A stretch of DNA of 64,000 nt from Lysobacteraceae bacterium (GTDB taxonomy: Bacteria > Pseudomonadota > Gammaproteobacteria > Xanthomonadales > Rhodanobacteraceae), in assembly GCA_004143945.1 (NCBI GenBank), contig SEHB01000002.1, forward strand, positions 62,001 to 126,000. The letters run 5' to 3'. Below are positions 32,661-41,339 of the stretch, one piece after another. Below the pieces are notes generated by a model. It ran no database searches and had not been told where the DNA came from. It saw only the letters and a program-made list of their open reading frames with translations. Within the stretch, counting starts at the first letter, position 1, and each line of letters starts with the position of its first letter. The position numbers and the translations under genes are program-made.

Positions 32661-34008
32661 CGCTTCGCGCGGCTGGCCCTGGCTGCTCGCCCTGGCCGGC
32701 TTCGCATTCGATGTCGCCGCATCCTGGCCCGGCCAGGTCTCGTTCGATTCGGCGTACGCGTGGTGGCAGGCGCGCGGCGGCGAGAGCAGCACGCTCGTTC
32801 CGCCGGCGTTCGTGCTCGCGTGGCGCGCGAGCCTCGCTTTCGCCGATGGTCCTGGCGGCATGCTCGCGCTGCAGCTCGCGTTGTTCTGGAGCGGGCTTGC
32901 GCTGGTCGCGCAGGCGCTCGACGCGCGCGCGTTGCGCGGCGTCACGTGGTTCGTGCTGGTCGGCTTCGCGCCGGTGGTGCTCGTGCTGCGCGCGCACGTC
33001 TGGACCGACGTCGCATTGTTCGCGGCGCTCGCGTTCGCGAGCGGCGCACTTGCACGGGTCGCCGCGGGCGGACGCCGCCACTGGTTGCTGCCGGCTGCGC
33101 TCGCGCTCGGCTGGGCCACGCTGTTGCGCCACAACGCGTTGCCCGCGACGGTGCCGCTGATCGCATGGGCCTCGGTACTCGCGCTGCGCGGCGAACGCGC
33201 CCGATGGCGCGTGTTCGCGTTCGCATCGACGCTGCTGCTGGTGTTCGTGGCTGCCGGGCGTCTGCTCGATGCACAGGCGGCGCGGTCGGTGCCGGTGTGG
33301 CCTTCGCTCGCGCAGTTCGACCTCGCCGCGATCTCGGTCGCGACCGATCGCCTCCACCTTCCTGCGTTCATGCACGGGCCCGCGCTCGACGTGGCCGACC
33401 TGGCGCACGCATTCCGGCCCTGGAGCAACACGCCGATGCTGCAAGGCACGCACGGCGGGCTGCGCGATCCGTTCGATCCGCCGTTCGACGCGGCCGAACT
33501 CGCGGCGTTGCGGTCGGCCTGGTTCGATGCGATCCGCGCCGAACCGCGCGCATGGCTCGCGCACCGCTGGCGCCTTGCGCGCGCGCTGTTCGGCCAGCGC
33601 GCGCCGGAGTGGCCGCGCGAGCTCGCATTCGTCGACGGCGTGGTCCCGTTCCGCGACAACCCGCCGGTGCACGCCAACGATGGCCCCGTGCATCGGCTCG
33701 TGGCCGCGTTCGCACGGCGGCATTACGCGGGTATCGGCCTCGCCGCATGGCCCTGCCTCGCGGCGGGCCTGCTCGCATTCCCGTTCGCGTGGCGCAGGCG
33801 CGCCCGGATCGACGGGCGCCTCTGCCTCGTGCTGCTCGCGAGTGCGTGGCTGTATGCGCTGCCGCTCGTCGTGCTCGCGCCGGCGGCGGAGCTGCGCTAC
33901 CTCGGGTGGCCGTGCGTCGCGAGCCTGATGGCCGCGGGATCGGTGTTGATCGGGTCTTCAGCACGCGCTGCTAGACTGCCGCGAGACCCATGCGAGGATC
34001 GCCCATGA
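32650..34008 (+). CDS. Polytopic membrane protein, GT-C-like
   Basis: 452 residues with about ten hydrophobic segments. Near the N-terminus, WPGQVSFDSAYAWWQARGG follows the first segment, an acidic loop like those of GT-C glycosyltransferases (the DSAY Asp is a candidate catalytic residue). LLRHNALPATVPLIAW, characteristic of a family of uncharacterised bacterial membrane proteins, follows at about 175. A periplasmic region of about 120 residues sits before the last segments. The sugar donor and acceptor are unknown. The ATG lies inside the bioD 3' end and the last bases overlap the next gene (ATGA). Confidence 0.7.
   Translation: MRFDASRGWPWLLALAGFAFDVAASWPGQVSFDSAYAWWQARGGESSTLVPPAFVLAWRASLAFADGPGGMLALQLALFWSGLALVAQALDARALRGVTWFVLVGFAPVVLVLRAHVWTDVALFAALAFASGALARVAAGGRRHWLLPAALALGWATLLRHNALPATVPLIAWASVLALRGERARWRVFAFASTLLLVFVAAGRLLDAQAARSVPVWPSLAQFDLAAISVATDRLHLPAFMHGPALDVADLAHAFRPWSNTPMLQGTHGGLRDPFDPPFDAAELAALRSAWFDAIRAEPRAWLAHRWRLARALFGQRAPEWPRELAFVDGVVPFRDNPPVHANDGPVHRLVAAFARRHYAGIGLAAWPCLAAGLLAFPFAWRRRARIDGRLCLVLLASAWLYALPLVVLAPAAELRYLGWPCVASLMAAGSVLIGSSARAARLPRDPCEDRP
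33972..33977 (+). promoter_or_regulatory. Candidate -10 box (TAGACT)
   Basis: CTAGACTGC, identical to the element at 10707-10715, 28 nt before the ATG at 34005. It lies inside the 3' end of the upstream coding region. Confidence 0.4.
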
Positions 34009-34352
34009 GCGTGCAACGCTACATCTTCTCGATCGACGACCTGCCCCGCGCGCGCGGCGAGTCGCACGAACTCTCGTTCCAGGGAGGGTCGCCCGACACG
34101 TTCGCCGAACTGCTCCAGCAGTCGCTGCGCGAGCCGTCGCTGTGGCAGCGATGGCGCTCGATGCAGGCAGATCCAGACGCCGTCGATCCGGCGCTCGGCG
34201 CGAACGATCCGGCGGCGACCGTCGAGGCGCATCAGTCCGACGTGCACGTGACCGTCCATGTGCGCACATCCCTGCCGCACGCCATCATCCAGCACCGCAT
34301 GACCTTGCTGATCGGCAAGCACTGGACGCTGCGCGACGTCAGCGCCGGCTGA
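34005..34352 (+). CDS. Small conserved hypothetical protein
   Basis: 115 residues starting MSVQRYIFSIDDLPRARGES. The product has no signal peptide or membrane segment. It contains SPDTFAELLQQSLREPSLWQRWRSMQADPD and ends with MTLLIGKHWTLRDVSAG, which looks like a small alpha/beta domain. I do not recognise the family; similar short proteins are annotated as hypothetical in Xanthomonadales. Its start overlaps the stop of the upstream membrane protein gene, and a TAGACT promoter-like element is just upstream, so it may have its own transcript. Confidence 0.6.
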   Translation: MSVQRYIFSIDDLPRARGESHELSFQGGSPDTFAELLQQSLREPSLWQRWRSMQADPDAVDPALGANDPAATVEAHQSDVHVTVHVRTSLPHAIIQHRMTLLIGKHWTLRDVSAG

Positions 34353-34663
34353 CGCGCCCACCCGATCGCCGGCCGCACGCGCGCACGTGCCGCACCCGCG
34401 CCGGGTGCGGCATCGCGAGAGGCCACCCGTCGACTCCGAATCCCTCGCGAGCCATGCGGGGCGCGGCGCTTTTTGCTGTCGCGCCACCCATGCGCCGCCG
34501 TATGCGTGATGCGCCCCGCGTCGGGACCATGGGATGGGTTGTATTCCGCCCGTGGGCGTAGTACACCTCAGGCTTCCGTCAGTCACGATCCGGCAGGCCA
34601 GGTGCCTGCAGGGTCTCTGCGCGGATGCGAAAACCTTCGGTTCCACCTGGGGAGTCAACACAG
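34353..34663. other. Intergenic region upstream of the BNR/GEVED protein gene
   Basis: 311 bp without a gene. It holds a perfect hairpin at 34388-34412 and an otherwise unremarkable leader. GGGGAG at 34650-34655 is the ribosome-binding site for 34664. No clear promoter pair could be fixed. Confidence 0.5.
34388..34412. terminator. Hairpin without T-tract downstream of the 34005 gene
   Basis: An 11-bp perfect stem (TGCCGCACCCG / CGGGTGCGGCA) with a 3-nt loop, 36 bp after the stop at 34352. It lacks a T-tract, so it may be a processing or pausing structure rather than a true intrinsic terminator. Confidence 0.4.
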
Positions 34664-37600
34664 ATGAAGTTGCGCAAGACATACGCCGCGCTCGCGTGCG
34701 GCATCCTGCTCGCGCTCGGCGCGGGCCAGAGCATCGCCGCGGGCGCCGCGGATCCCAAGCAGGAAGACCCTGCCGTCATCGTGCAGTCGCGCGGTGTCGA
34801 TCCTTCGGTCGACTATGCGAGCCTGGTCCGCTTCGGACCCTGGGACGACCGCAATTACGCGCTCACTGCAGCCGACCTCGCGCTGCTGCCGGAGAACGAT
34901 CGACCGGTGCGCGGCGTGCCGGCGTTCTACAAGGTGCAGAAGCGCAAGGAAATGGCCGCGGAAGGCAATCCGATCGAGAAATACTATCCGCGCGAGACCG
35001 ACAAGGAATTCGTGCACCGCTACGGCGGGCTGATCCAGAACGGCAAGCTGATCCGCCGTGGCCTCGGCGTCTACACGCATCCCGATGCCGAGAACCCGCC
35101 GCCGAACCTGATCTACGCGACCGATCCGCTGCCGCACGCGGTGCCGATCGAGGGCGAAGGCCCGATGGCGATCGGCAACAACGAGACCGGCATCGAGTAC
35201 AACCCGGTCGATCCGGACATCGTGATCGCCGGCTCCAACGGCCCCGGCGGCCAGAGCATGAATTACTCCAATGACGGCGGCGTGACGTGGTTCTCCGCCG
35301 GCACCTTGCCGAGCAGCTGCTGCGACCCGGCGTCCGACTGGTCGTCGGACGGCACCGTCGCCTATACCGCGACGCTCGGCGGCAGCGGCAGCTTCCGCAA
35401 CGTCGTGTACCGCTCGACGAACTTCGGCCAGAGCTGGGGCTCGCCGGTCACGGTGTCGGCGGGCAGCTCCGACAAGGAATACATCCACGTCGACCAGTCC
35501 GCCTCGTCGCCATACCAGGATTACGTCTACACGACCTGGCACCAGGGCAACGTGATGTACTTCGCGCGCTCGACCGACCGCGCGCTGACGTTCCAGACGC
35601 CGATCGCGTTCTCCTCCGCTGCGCGCGGCATCGGCAGCGACATCACGACCGACAGCGCGGGACGCATCTACTATGCGTGGCCGAGCACGAGCAACCATCC
35701 GACTTCGGCCGTCTGGGTCGTCACGTCCAATGACGGTGGTGCGACGTTCTCCGCGCCGGTGCAGGCGTATGACCTGCATGGCGAATTCGACTTCGCGATC
35801 CCGTCGATGGAATCGCGTCGCGCGTTCATCTACGTCTCGGCCGACGTCGACCGTTCCGGCGGCACGCACGACGGCCGCGTCTACCTCGCGTTCACCGACG
35901 AAGCGCCGAACAGCCCGGGCAACGGCAACGGCTCCGCGGCCAACTCGCACGGCTGGGTGCAGGTGGTCTATTCCGACGACCAGGGCGCCACCTGGCAGGT
36001 CGCGGCGACGCCGCATTCGACTGCCGACCAGGCCACCGTCGACCGCTACCACCCGTGGCTCGACGTGGATGACAACGGCGTCGTGCATATCGGCTTCTAC
36101 GACACGCGCAATTCGACCAACCGTACCGGCGTCGACTTCTACTACGTCTACTCGGCCGATGGCGGCGCGACCTGGACCAACGAGACGCGCGTCTCGGCGA
36201 TCGTCTCGCAGAACATCACGAACGGCCAGGAGTGGGGTGACTACAACGGCCTGTCCGTCTCGCGCGCGAACACCGTCGCGATGAGCTGGACCGACAACCG
36301 CATCCCGTCGGGCGGCAGCTCGCCGCAGCAGAAGTCGTTCGTCGGCCGCGTGACCAATGTCGCCGGTGGTCCGAACTACCAGCTCGGCGTCACCGCTGCG
36401 GGCCTGTCGGTCTGCGCCGGCCAGCCGGTGCCGCCGGTTCCGTTCACCGCGCGTGCGTTCGGCGGCTTCTCCGATCCCGTGATGCTGAGCTTCCCGGGCA
36501 TCAACGCGACCGTGTTCCCGACCTCGACGGCGACGCCGAACCCGATCACCCCGGCCGACCCGGCCGCGGCCGGCACGATCAACCTGAGCACGTCGCCGTC
36601 CGCGACGCCGGGCACCTATTCGGTCACGCTGTTCGGCACCAACGGCGGTGGCAGCGCGGTCGAGCGTTCGGCCGAGTTCGACGTCACGGTCGCGAGCGGC
36701 ATTCCGGCCGCGGCGACGCTGACCGCACCGGCGAACGGCGCGACCGGCGTGCCGACGCTCCCGGCATTCTCCTGGAGCGGCAACGCGGCTGCAGTGACCT
36801 ACACGATCCAGGTCGCGACCGACGCGGGCTTCACCAACATCGTCGCCACCGATACCGTCGAGGAGACGAGTTGGACGCCGACGGCGGTGCTGGTCCCGAT
36901 GACGCAGTACCACTGGCGCGTGCGTGCGAACAGCCCGTGCGGCGACAGCGGCTGGTCGTCGACGTTCTCGTTCACGACCGGCGTGACGTTCCCCGAGCCG
37001 TACTGCGACTGGGACGTGACCCAGGACATCGAGCCGATCACGCGCGTGACCTACGCGGGCATCAACAACGCGTCCAGCGCGGCCGTGAATGGCTCGCCTG
37101 CGCTGGAGGACTTCACGGCGATCGTGGGCAACGTCACTGCGGGTTCGAGTGCGTCGATGGCGGTGCAGGGCAACACGGCGGGCAACTTCACGACCGTGGT
37201 CACGACCTTCATCGACTGGAACCGTGATGGCGACCTCACCGACGCCAACGAGTCGTATCCGATCGGCAACATCGTCAACTCGACCGGCAACGACGGCCAG
37301 CAGGCGGTCAACACGATCGCGGTCCCGGCCGGCGTGACCGACGGCCCGGTGCGCATGCGCGTGACCAAGAAGTACAACGCCGCCGCGACGCCGTGCAACA
37401 CCGACGGGTACGGCCAGGCCGAGGACTACACGTTGATGGTCGGCGCCGGCGGCACGACCTACACGGTCGGCGGCAGCGTCACCGGCCTCACCGGCAACGG
37501 CCTCGCCCTGAGCCTCAACGGCAGCGAAAACCTGCCGCTGGTCGCCGACGGCGTGTTCACGTTCTCGACCGCGCTCAACACCGGCGCCAGCTACGCGGTG

Positions 37601-38296
37601 ACGATCGCGAGCCAGCCCGCGGGCCAGACTTGCTCGGTCGCCAACGGCAGCGGCACCATCGCGGGCGCCAACGTGACCAATGTCGCGGTCACCTGCATCA
37701 CGACGGTCGGCGACGTGATCTTCGCGGACGGCTTCGATGGCGAGGTGGTCACGGTGTGCGAACCGCTGCAGCTGTTCCAGGACACGAGCTTCGAAGCGAC
37801 CTCGGTCAGCGGAGGGTCCAACACGTTCTGGGACTCGGGTTCGACCACCGGCGACAGCGTGTTCTGGAACTCGGGTGAAGTGCGCACCGGCACGTACGCG
37901 GTCTGGATGGGCGGCTACGGCGGTGGCGCACCGGAGACGATGCACGCCGAGCAGTCGGTCGTGTTCACGGGCGCGACCCGCCACCTGAACTTCTGGCGCA
38001 TGAACGCGCGCCAGGGCGGCGGCGTGAGCGAGGTCAAGTTCATCGTCGACGGCACCACCGTGCACACCGACTCGACCATCGCGCTGCCGGCCGAACTCGA
38101 TTGGGTCAGCCAGTCGGTGGACCTCAGCGCGTACGCGGACGGCCAGTCGCATACGGTGCGCATCCAGTACGACCACAACGGTACCGGCCAGGATGCGAAC
38201 TACTTCCTCGACGATGCGACGCTCGACTGCGAGGCGGCTCCGGCCGGCCTTCGCAGCGCGGCGCGCGGGGCGGGCGCGGTGCAGAAGCAGCACTGA
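34664..38296 (+). CDS. Large secreted BNR-repeat / GEVED-domain protein with internal IFADGF motif
   Basis: 1210 residues with a signal peptide ending near GQSIAAG. Residues about 175-560 hold sialidase-like BNR/Asp-box repeats (NYSNDGGVTWF, RSTNFGQSWGS, TSNDGGATFS, YSDDQGATWQ, YSADGGATWT), suggesting a beta-propeller. A fibronectin-like stretch (GIPAAATLTAPANGATGVPT) at about 680-770 is followed by a GEVED-type domain (FIDWNRDGDLTDANE and GYGQAEDYTLMV). The motif GDVIFADGFDG occurs near residue 1020, but about 185 further residues follow, forming a jelly-roll-like domain (DTSFEATSVSGGSNTFWDSG and YFLDDATLDC). No sialidase catalytic set is visible. It is monocistronic, with GGGGAG 9 nt before the ATG. 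Confidence 0.85.
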   Translation: MKLRKTYAALACGILLALGAGQSIAAGAADPKQEDPAVIVQSRGVDPSVDYASLVRFGPWDDRNYALTAADLALLPENDRPVRGVPAFYKVQKRKEMAAEGNPIEKYYPRETDKEFVHRYGGLIQNGKLIRRGLGVYTHPDAENPPPNLIYATDPLPHAVPIEGEGPMAIGNNETGIEYNPVDPDIVIAGSNGPGGQSMNYSNDGGVTWFSAGTLPSSCCDPASDWSSDGTVAYTATLGGSGSFRNVVYRSTNFGQSWGSPVTVSAGSSDKEYIHVDQSASSPYQDYVYTTWHQGNVMYFARSTDRALTFQTPIAFSSAARGIGSDITTDSAGRIYYAWPSTSNHPTSAVWVVTSNDGGATFSAPVQAYDLHGEFDFAIPSMESRRAFIYVSADVDRSGGTHDGRVYLAFTDEAPNSPGNGNGSAANSHGWVQVVYSDDQGATWQVAATPHSTADQATVDRYHPWLDVDDNGVVHIGFYDTRNSTNRTGVDFYYVYSADGGATWTNETRVSAIVSQNITNGQEWGDYNGLSVSRANTVAMSWTDNRIPSGGSSPQQKSFVGRVTNVAGGPNYQLGVTAAGLSVCAGQPVPPVPFTARAFGGFSDPVMLSFPGINATVFPTSTATPNPITPADPAAAGTINLSTSPSATPGTYSVTLFGTNGGGSAVERSAEFDVTVASGIPAAATLTAPANGATGVPTLPAFSWSGNAAAVTYTIQVATDAGFTNIVATDTVEETSWTPTAVLVPMTQYHWRVRANSPCGDSGWSSTFSFTTGVTFPEPYCDWDVTQDIEPITRVTYAGINNASSAAVNGSPALEDFTAIVGNVTAGSSASMAVQGNTAGNFTTVVTTFIDWNRDGDLTDANESYPIGNIVNSTGNDGQQAVNTIAVPAGVTDGPVRMRVTKKYNAAATPCNTDGYGQAEDYTLMVGAGGTTYTVGGSVTGLTGNGLALSLNGSENLPLVADGVFTFSTALNTGASYAVTIASQPAGQTCSVANGSGTIAGANVTNVAVTCITTVGDVIFADGFDGEVVTVCEPLQLFQDTSFEATSVSGGSNTFWDSGSTTGDSVFWNSGEVRTGTYAVWMGGYGGGAPETMHAEQSVVFTGATRHLNFWRMNARQGGGVSEVKFIVDGTTVHTDSTIALPAELDWVSQSVDLSAYADGQSHTVRIQYDHNGTGQDANYFLDDATLDCEAAPAGLRSAARGAGAVQKQH

Positions 38297-38319
38297 TACC
38301 CACCTGACGGTGTGAAGAC

Positions 38320-38349
38320 AGAGGCCTCCTTCGGGAGGCCTCTTTTTTT
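38320..38349 (+). terminator. Rho-independent terminator
   Basis: A perfect 10-bp stem (AGAGGCCTCC / GGAGGCCTCT) with a TTCG loop followed by a run of T, 24 bp after the stop of the BNR/GEVED gene. It is a textbook intrinsic terminator. Confidence 0.95.
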
Positions 38350-38513
38350 GGCCATCCGATGGCCTTGCGTTGCCGGCGCACCCAGCCGGCGTTGCGCGTC
38401 GGGCGATCGACGCGCTCGCGCGGGCGCGGCACGCGGCACGCGGCAGGCTGCCGCACGGCATCGCCACGCGATCGAGCGTAGGATCGAGGAGGCGCGGCAG
38501 ACGGAGCATCGGC

Positions 38514-39779
38514 ATGCGTTTCCGCACCTGGCAGGCCCCCCTGGTCCCGGCCATCGCCAGCTACGCGGTGGTCGCGGCGGCCGTCCCCGCGGCGACGTGG
38601 TGGTCGACGGCGACGCTGAGCCTCGCGTGCGGTGTCGCTGCGCTCGCGCTGATGGCGACCGCCGCGATCCTCGCCGCGCGCTGGCCGCTCGTCGAAGGCG
38701 CGTTCGGCGGTCTCGACCGCGTCTACCTCGCGCACAAGTGGATCGGCATCTGGGCGCTCGGGCTCGCATCGGTGCACCTGGTGCTCAAGGCCGGGATGCC
38801 CGCGTGGCAAGCCGCCGCGATCGTCGCGCTGCCGCCTGGCGCGACGCGCTTCGTGCGCCAGCTGTCGTACGTCGCCCTGATGTTCATCGTCGTGCTCGCG
38901 CTCAACCGCAACATCCCGTACGGGCGCTGGCGCGGGTGGCACAAGACGTCGGGGCTGCTGTTCCTGGTCGTGGTCGCGCACGCGTCCAGCATCAAGTCGC
39001 CGATCACGCTCGCAAGCCCCGCAGGCACGTGGATCGCCGTGCTCTGCGCGCTCGGCATCGGTGCCGCGCTTTACAAGCTGCTGCTGTATCCGCTGTTCGC
39101 GCGCCACGCGGCGTACCGCGTGATCGCGGTCTCCGCGAGCGACAACACGCTGCACATGACGCTCGCGCCCGTGCGCGAGCCGATCGCGTTCGCCGAGGGC
39201 CAGTTCGGCTTCCTGCGCATGAACGAGCAGGGACTGCGCGAACCCCATCCCTTCACGATCGCGAACGGGCGCAGCGCGGACGGCCACGTCGAGTTCGTGA
39301 TCCGCGCGCTCGGCGACTACACGAACACGCTCGTGCAGTCGACCCGACCGGGCATGGTGGCGGACATCTACGCGCCCTACGGCCGCTTCCGGCGCCGCAC
39401 CGGCGCGGTCCGCGAGGCCTGGATCGGTGGCGGCGTCGGCATTTCGCCGTTCATCGCGTGGTTGAAGGACCCCGAGGCGACCGGTTTCGAGCGCGTGACG
39501 CTGTTCTATTTCTACACGCCCGGGCGCGAATTCCCCGCCGTGGACGTGCTGCAGCAGATGGCGCACGCGCGGGGCGCGGAATTCGTCGCGGTCGCGGGCG
39601 GACCGCTCGATCCGCGCTTCACGCATCGTTTCGCGCAACTCGCTCGCGATGCGGGTCCGGACGGCATCGACATCGCCGCATGCGGACCCGCCGGCCTGCT
39701 CGACGCGGTTCGACGGCAGATGCGCGAGCAGCGCATCCCCGAATCACGCCTGCAGCACGAGTATTTTTCTTTCCGCTGA
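38514..39779 (+). CDS. Ferric reductase-like transmembrane flavocytochrome
   Basis: 421 residues. The N-terminal half has six membrane segments with two His pairs suited to bind two b-type hemes (LAHKWIGIWALGLASVH and GWHKTSGLLFLVVVAHA). The C-terminal half is an FNR-type domain: an FAD-binding PHPFTI motif (RxYS/T type), GGGVGISPFIAWL for NAD(P)H binding, and DIAACGPAGLLDAV with the C-terminal SRLQHEYFSFR. This is the ferric reductase / NADPH-oxidase fold, moving electrons across the membrane. It may reduce iron, but bacterial NOX-like or respiratory roles cannot be excluded. The terminator before it shows that it has its own promoter. Confidence 0.88.
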   Translation: MRFRTWQAPLVPAIASYAVVAAAVPAATWWSTATLSLACGVAALALMATAAILAARWPLVEGAFGGLDRVYLAHKWIGIWALGLASVHLVLKAGMPAWQAAAIVALPPGATRFVRQLSYVALMFIVVLALNRNIPYGRWRGWHKTSGLLFLVVVAHASSIKSPITLASPAGTWIAVLCALGIGAALYKLLLYPLFARHAAYRVIAVSASDNTLHMTLAPVREPIAFAEGQFGFLRMNEQGLREPHPFTIANGRSADGHVEFVIRALGDYTNTLVQSTRPGMVADIYAPYGRFRRRTGAVREAWIGGGVGISPFIAWLKDPEATGFERVTLFYFYTPGREFPAVDVLQQMAHARGAEFVAVAGGPLDPRFTHRFAQLARDAGPDGIDIAACGPAGLLDAVRRQMREQRIPESRLQHEYFSFR

Positions 39780-39846
39780 GCGGAGCGACGAGACCGCACG
39801 ACGCCGTGATCGCGATGGACCGTCAGCGGATCGATCGCAGCCGGCG

Positions 39847-41211
39847 TCAGTACGCGAACTCGCGGAATACGCGATCGATGTCGCCGTTCCATTCGCCATG
39901 GAACAGTTCGAGCTTGCGCTCCGCCGGGGTCTGGTTCGCGTCGACGATCTGCAGCAACGCATCGAGGAACATGCGCTCGTCGATGCCGGCCGGGCTCAGC
40001 CGCGCGCGGCGCTGCAACCCGTGTGCGGCGATGGCGAGTGCCTCGCCCGCGAGGTCGCGCACGCTGCCGCCGCGGAACGGCAGCTTGAGGGCCTGGCGCG
40101 GCACGCCATCGCGCAAGGCATGGCGCTCCGCGTTGCTGAAATCCTTGACCAGGTCCCATGCAGCGTCGAGTGCGGTCGCATCGTAGAGCAGGCCGACCCA
40201 GAACGCGGGCAGTGCACAGAGCCGGTTCCACGGTCCGCCATCGGCGCCGCGCATCTCGAGGAACTTCTTGAGGCGGACCTCGGGGAATGCGGTCGTCGTG
40301 TGGTCGGCCCAATCGCGCAGCGTCGGCTGCTGGCCCGGCAGCTCGTCGAGTCCGCCCGCCATGAACGTGCGGAAGGAGCGCCCGGCGAGGTCGACGTAGC
40401 GACCATCGCGGTAGCTGAAGTACATCGGCACGTCGAGCAGGTAGTCGACCCAGCGCTCGTAGCCGAAGCCCTGCTCGAACACGAAGTCGAGCATGCCGGT
40501 GCGATCAGGATCGGTATCGGTCCAGATGTGCGAGCGGTAACTCTGGTACCCGTTCGGCCGGCCTTCGGTGAACGGCGAGTCGGCGAACAGCGCGGTCGCG
40601 ATCGGCTGCAAAGCGAGCGCGACGCGGAACTTCTTCACCATGTCCGCTTCGTCGGCGTAGTCGAGGTTGACCTGCACCGTGCAGGTGCGCGTCATCATGT
40701 CGAGGCCGAGCTGTCCGACCGTGGGCATGTAGCGGCGCATGATCGCGTAGCGGCCCTTCGGCATCCACGGCATCTCGTCGCGCTGCCACTTCGGCTGGAA
40801 GCCCATGCCGAGGAAGCCGAGCCCGATTTCGTCGGCGACCTGCTTGACCTCGGCCAGGTGCGTGGCGACTTCGCAGCAGGTTTCGTGGATCGTCTCGAGC
40901 GGCGCCCCCGAGAGCTCGAGCTGCCCCGCGGGTTCGAGCGTGATCGAGGCGGCGCCCTTCGCGAGCGCGATGAGCTTGCCGTCCTCCTCGACCGGCTGCC
41001 AGCCGAAGCGCGTCATGCCCTCGAGCAGTACGCCGATGCCGCGCTCGCCTTCCCAGGTCGGCGGACGCAGGTCGTCGAGACGGAATCCGAACTTCTCGTG
41101 TTCGGTGCCGATGCGCCATGCGGTCGCCGGCTTTTCGCCGGACGCGATGTACTCGACGAGTTCGGCGCGTCCGCCGATCGGGGTTTCCTTGACGGCGGAC
41201 GGTCCTGACAC
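39847..41211 (-). CDS. gshA: Glutamate-cysteine ligase, plant type
   Basis: 454 residues. The enzyme makes gamma-glutamylcysteine, the first step of glutathione synthesis. The sequence is of the GCS2/plant type found in Xanthomonadales and alphaproteobacteria: WRIGTEHEKFGFRLDDLRPP, GQLELSGAPLETIHETC, LGMGFQPKWQRDEMPWMPKGRY, MPTVGQLGLDMMTRTCTVQVNLDY and ALFADSPFTEGRPNGYQSYRS. The start is a GTG at 41211 because a perfect AGGAGG lies 7 nt upstream and family homology begins there. It lies between a ferric-reductase-like gene and a secreted protein gene; the second glutathione gene is not in this window. Confidence 0.95.
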   Translation of the reverse strand: MSGPSAVKETPIGGRAELVEYIASGEKPATAWRIGTEHEKFGFRLDDLRPPTWEGERGIGVLLEGMTRFGWQPVEEDGKLIALAKGAASITLEPAGQLELSGAPLETIHETCCEVATHLAEVKQVADEIGLGFLGMGFQPKWQRDEMPWMPKGRYAIMRRYMPTVGQLGLDMMTRTCTVQVNLDYADEADMVKKFRVALALQPIATALFADSPFTEGRPNGYQSYRSHIWTDTDPDRTGMLDFVFEQGFGYERWVDYLLDVPMYFSYRDGRYVDLAGRSFRTFMAGGLDELPGQQPTLRDWADHTTTAFPEVRLKKFLEMRGADGGPWNRLCALPAFWVGLLYDATALDAAWDLVKDFSNAERHALRDGVPRQALKLPFRGGSVRDLAGEALAIAAHGLQRRARLSPAGIDERMFLDALLQIVDANQTPAERKLELFHGEWNGDIDRVFREFAY

Positions 41212-41218
41212 GGGGTTG

Positions 41219-41224
41219 CCTCCT
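41219..41224 (-). promoter_or_regulatory. Ribosome-binding site that fixes the gshA GTG start
   Basis: A perfect AGGAGG on the minus strand, 7 nt upstream of the GTG at 41211. No ATG nearby is better placed. Confidence 0.8.
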
Positions 41225-41339
41225 GGGGGAGGCAGCACTATGGGGCCTTGGTCGGGCGCTTCAAAGGGTGGCGTTGCGGGTTGCGACGGCACTTGCGCCC
41301 CGCGCGGCAGGATGCCGTGCGGGGCACGCGCGTCATGCA

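Noticed and set aside
34655-38554. A 1299-codon open frame antisense to the BNR/GEVED gene
   Set aside because: The composition (strings of Arg, Val, Asp) is that of a shadow frame; the plus-strand protein has a signal peptide and clear domains.
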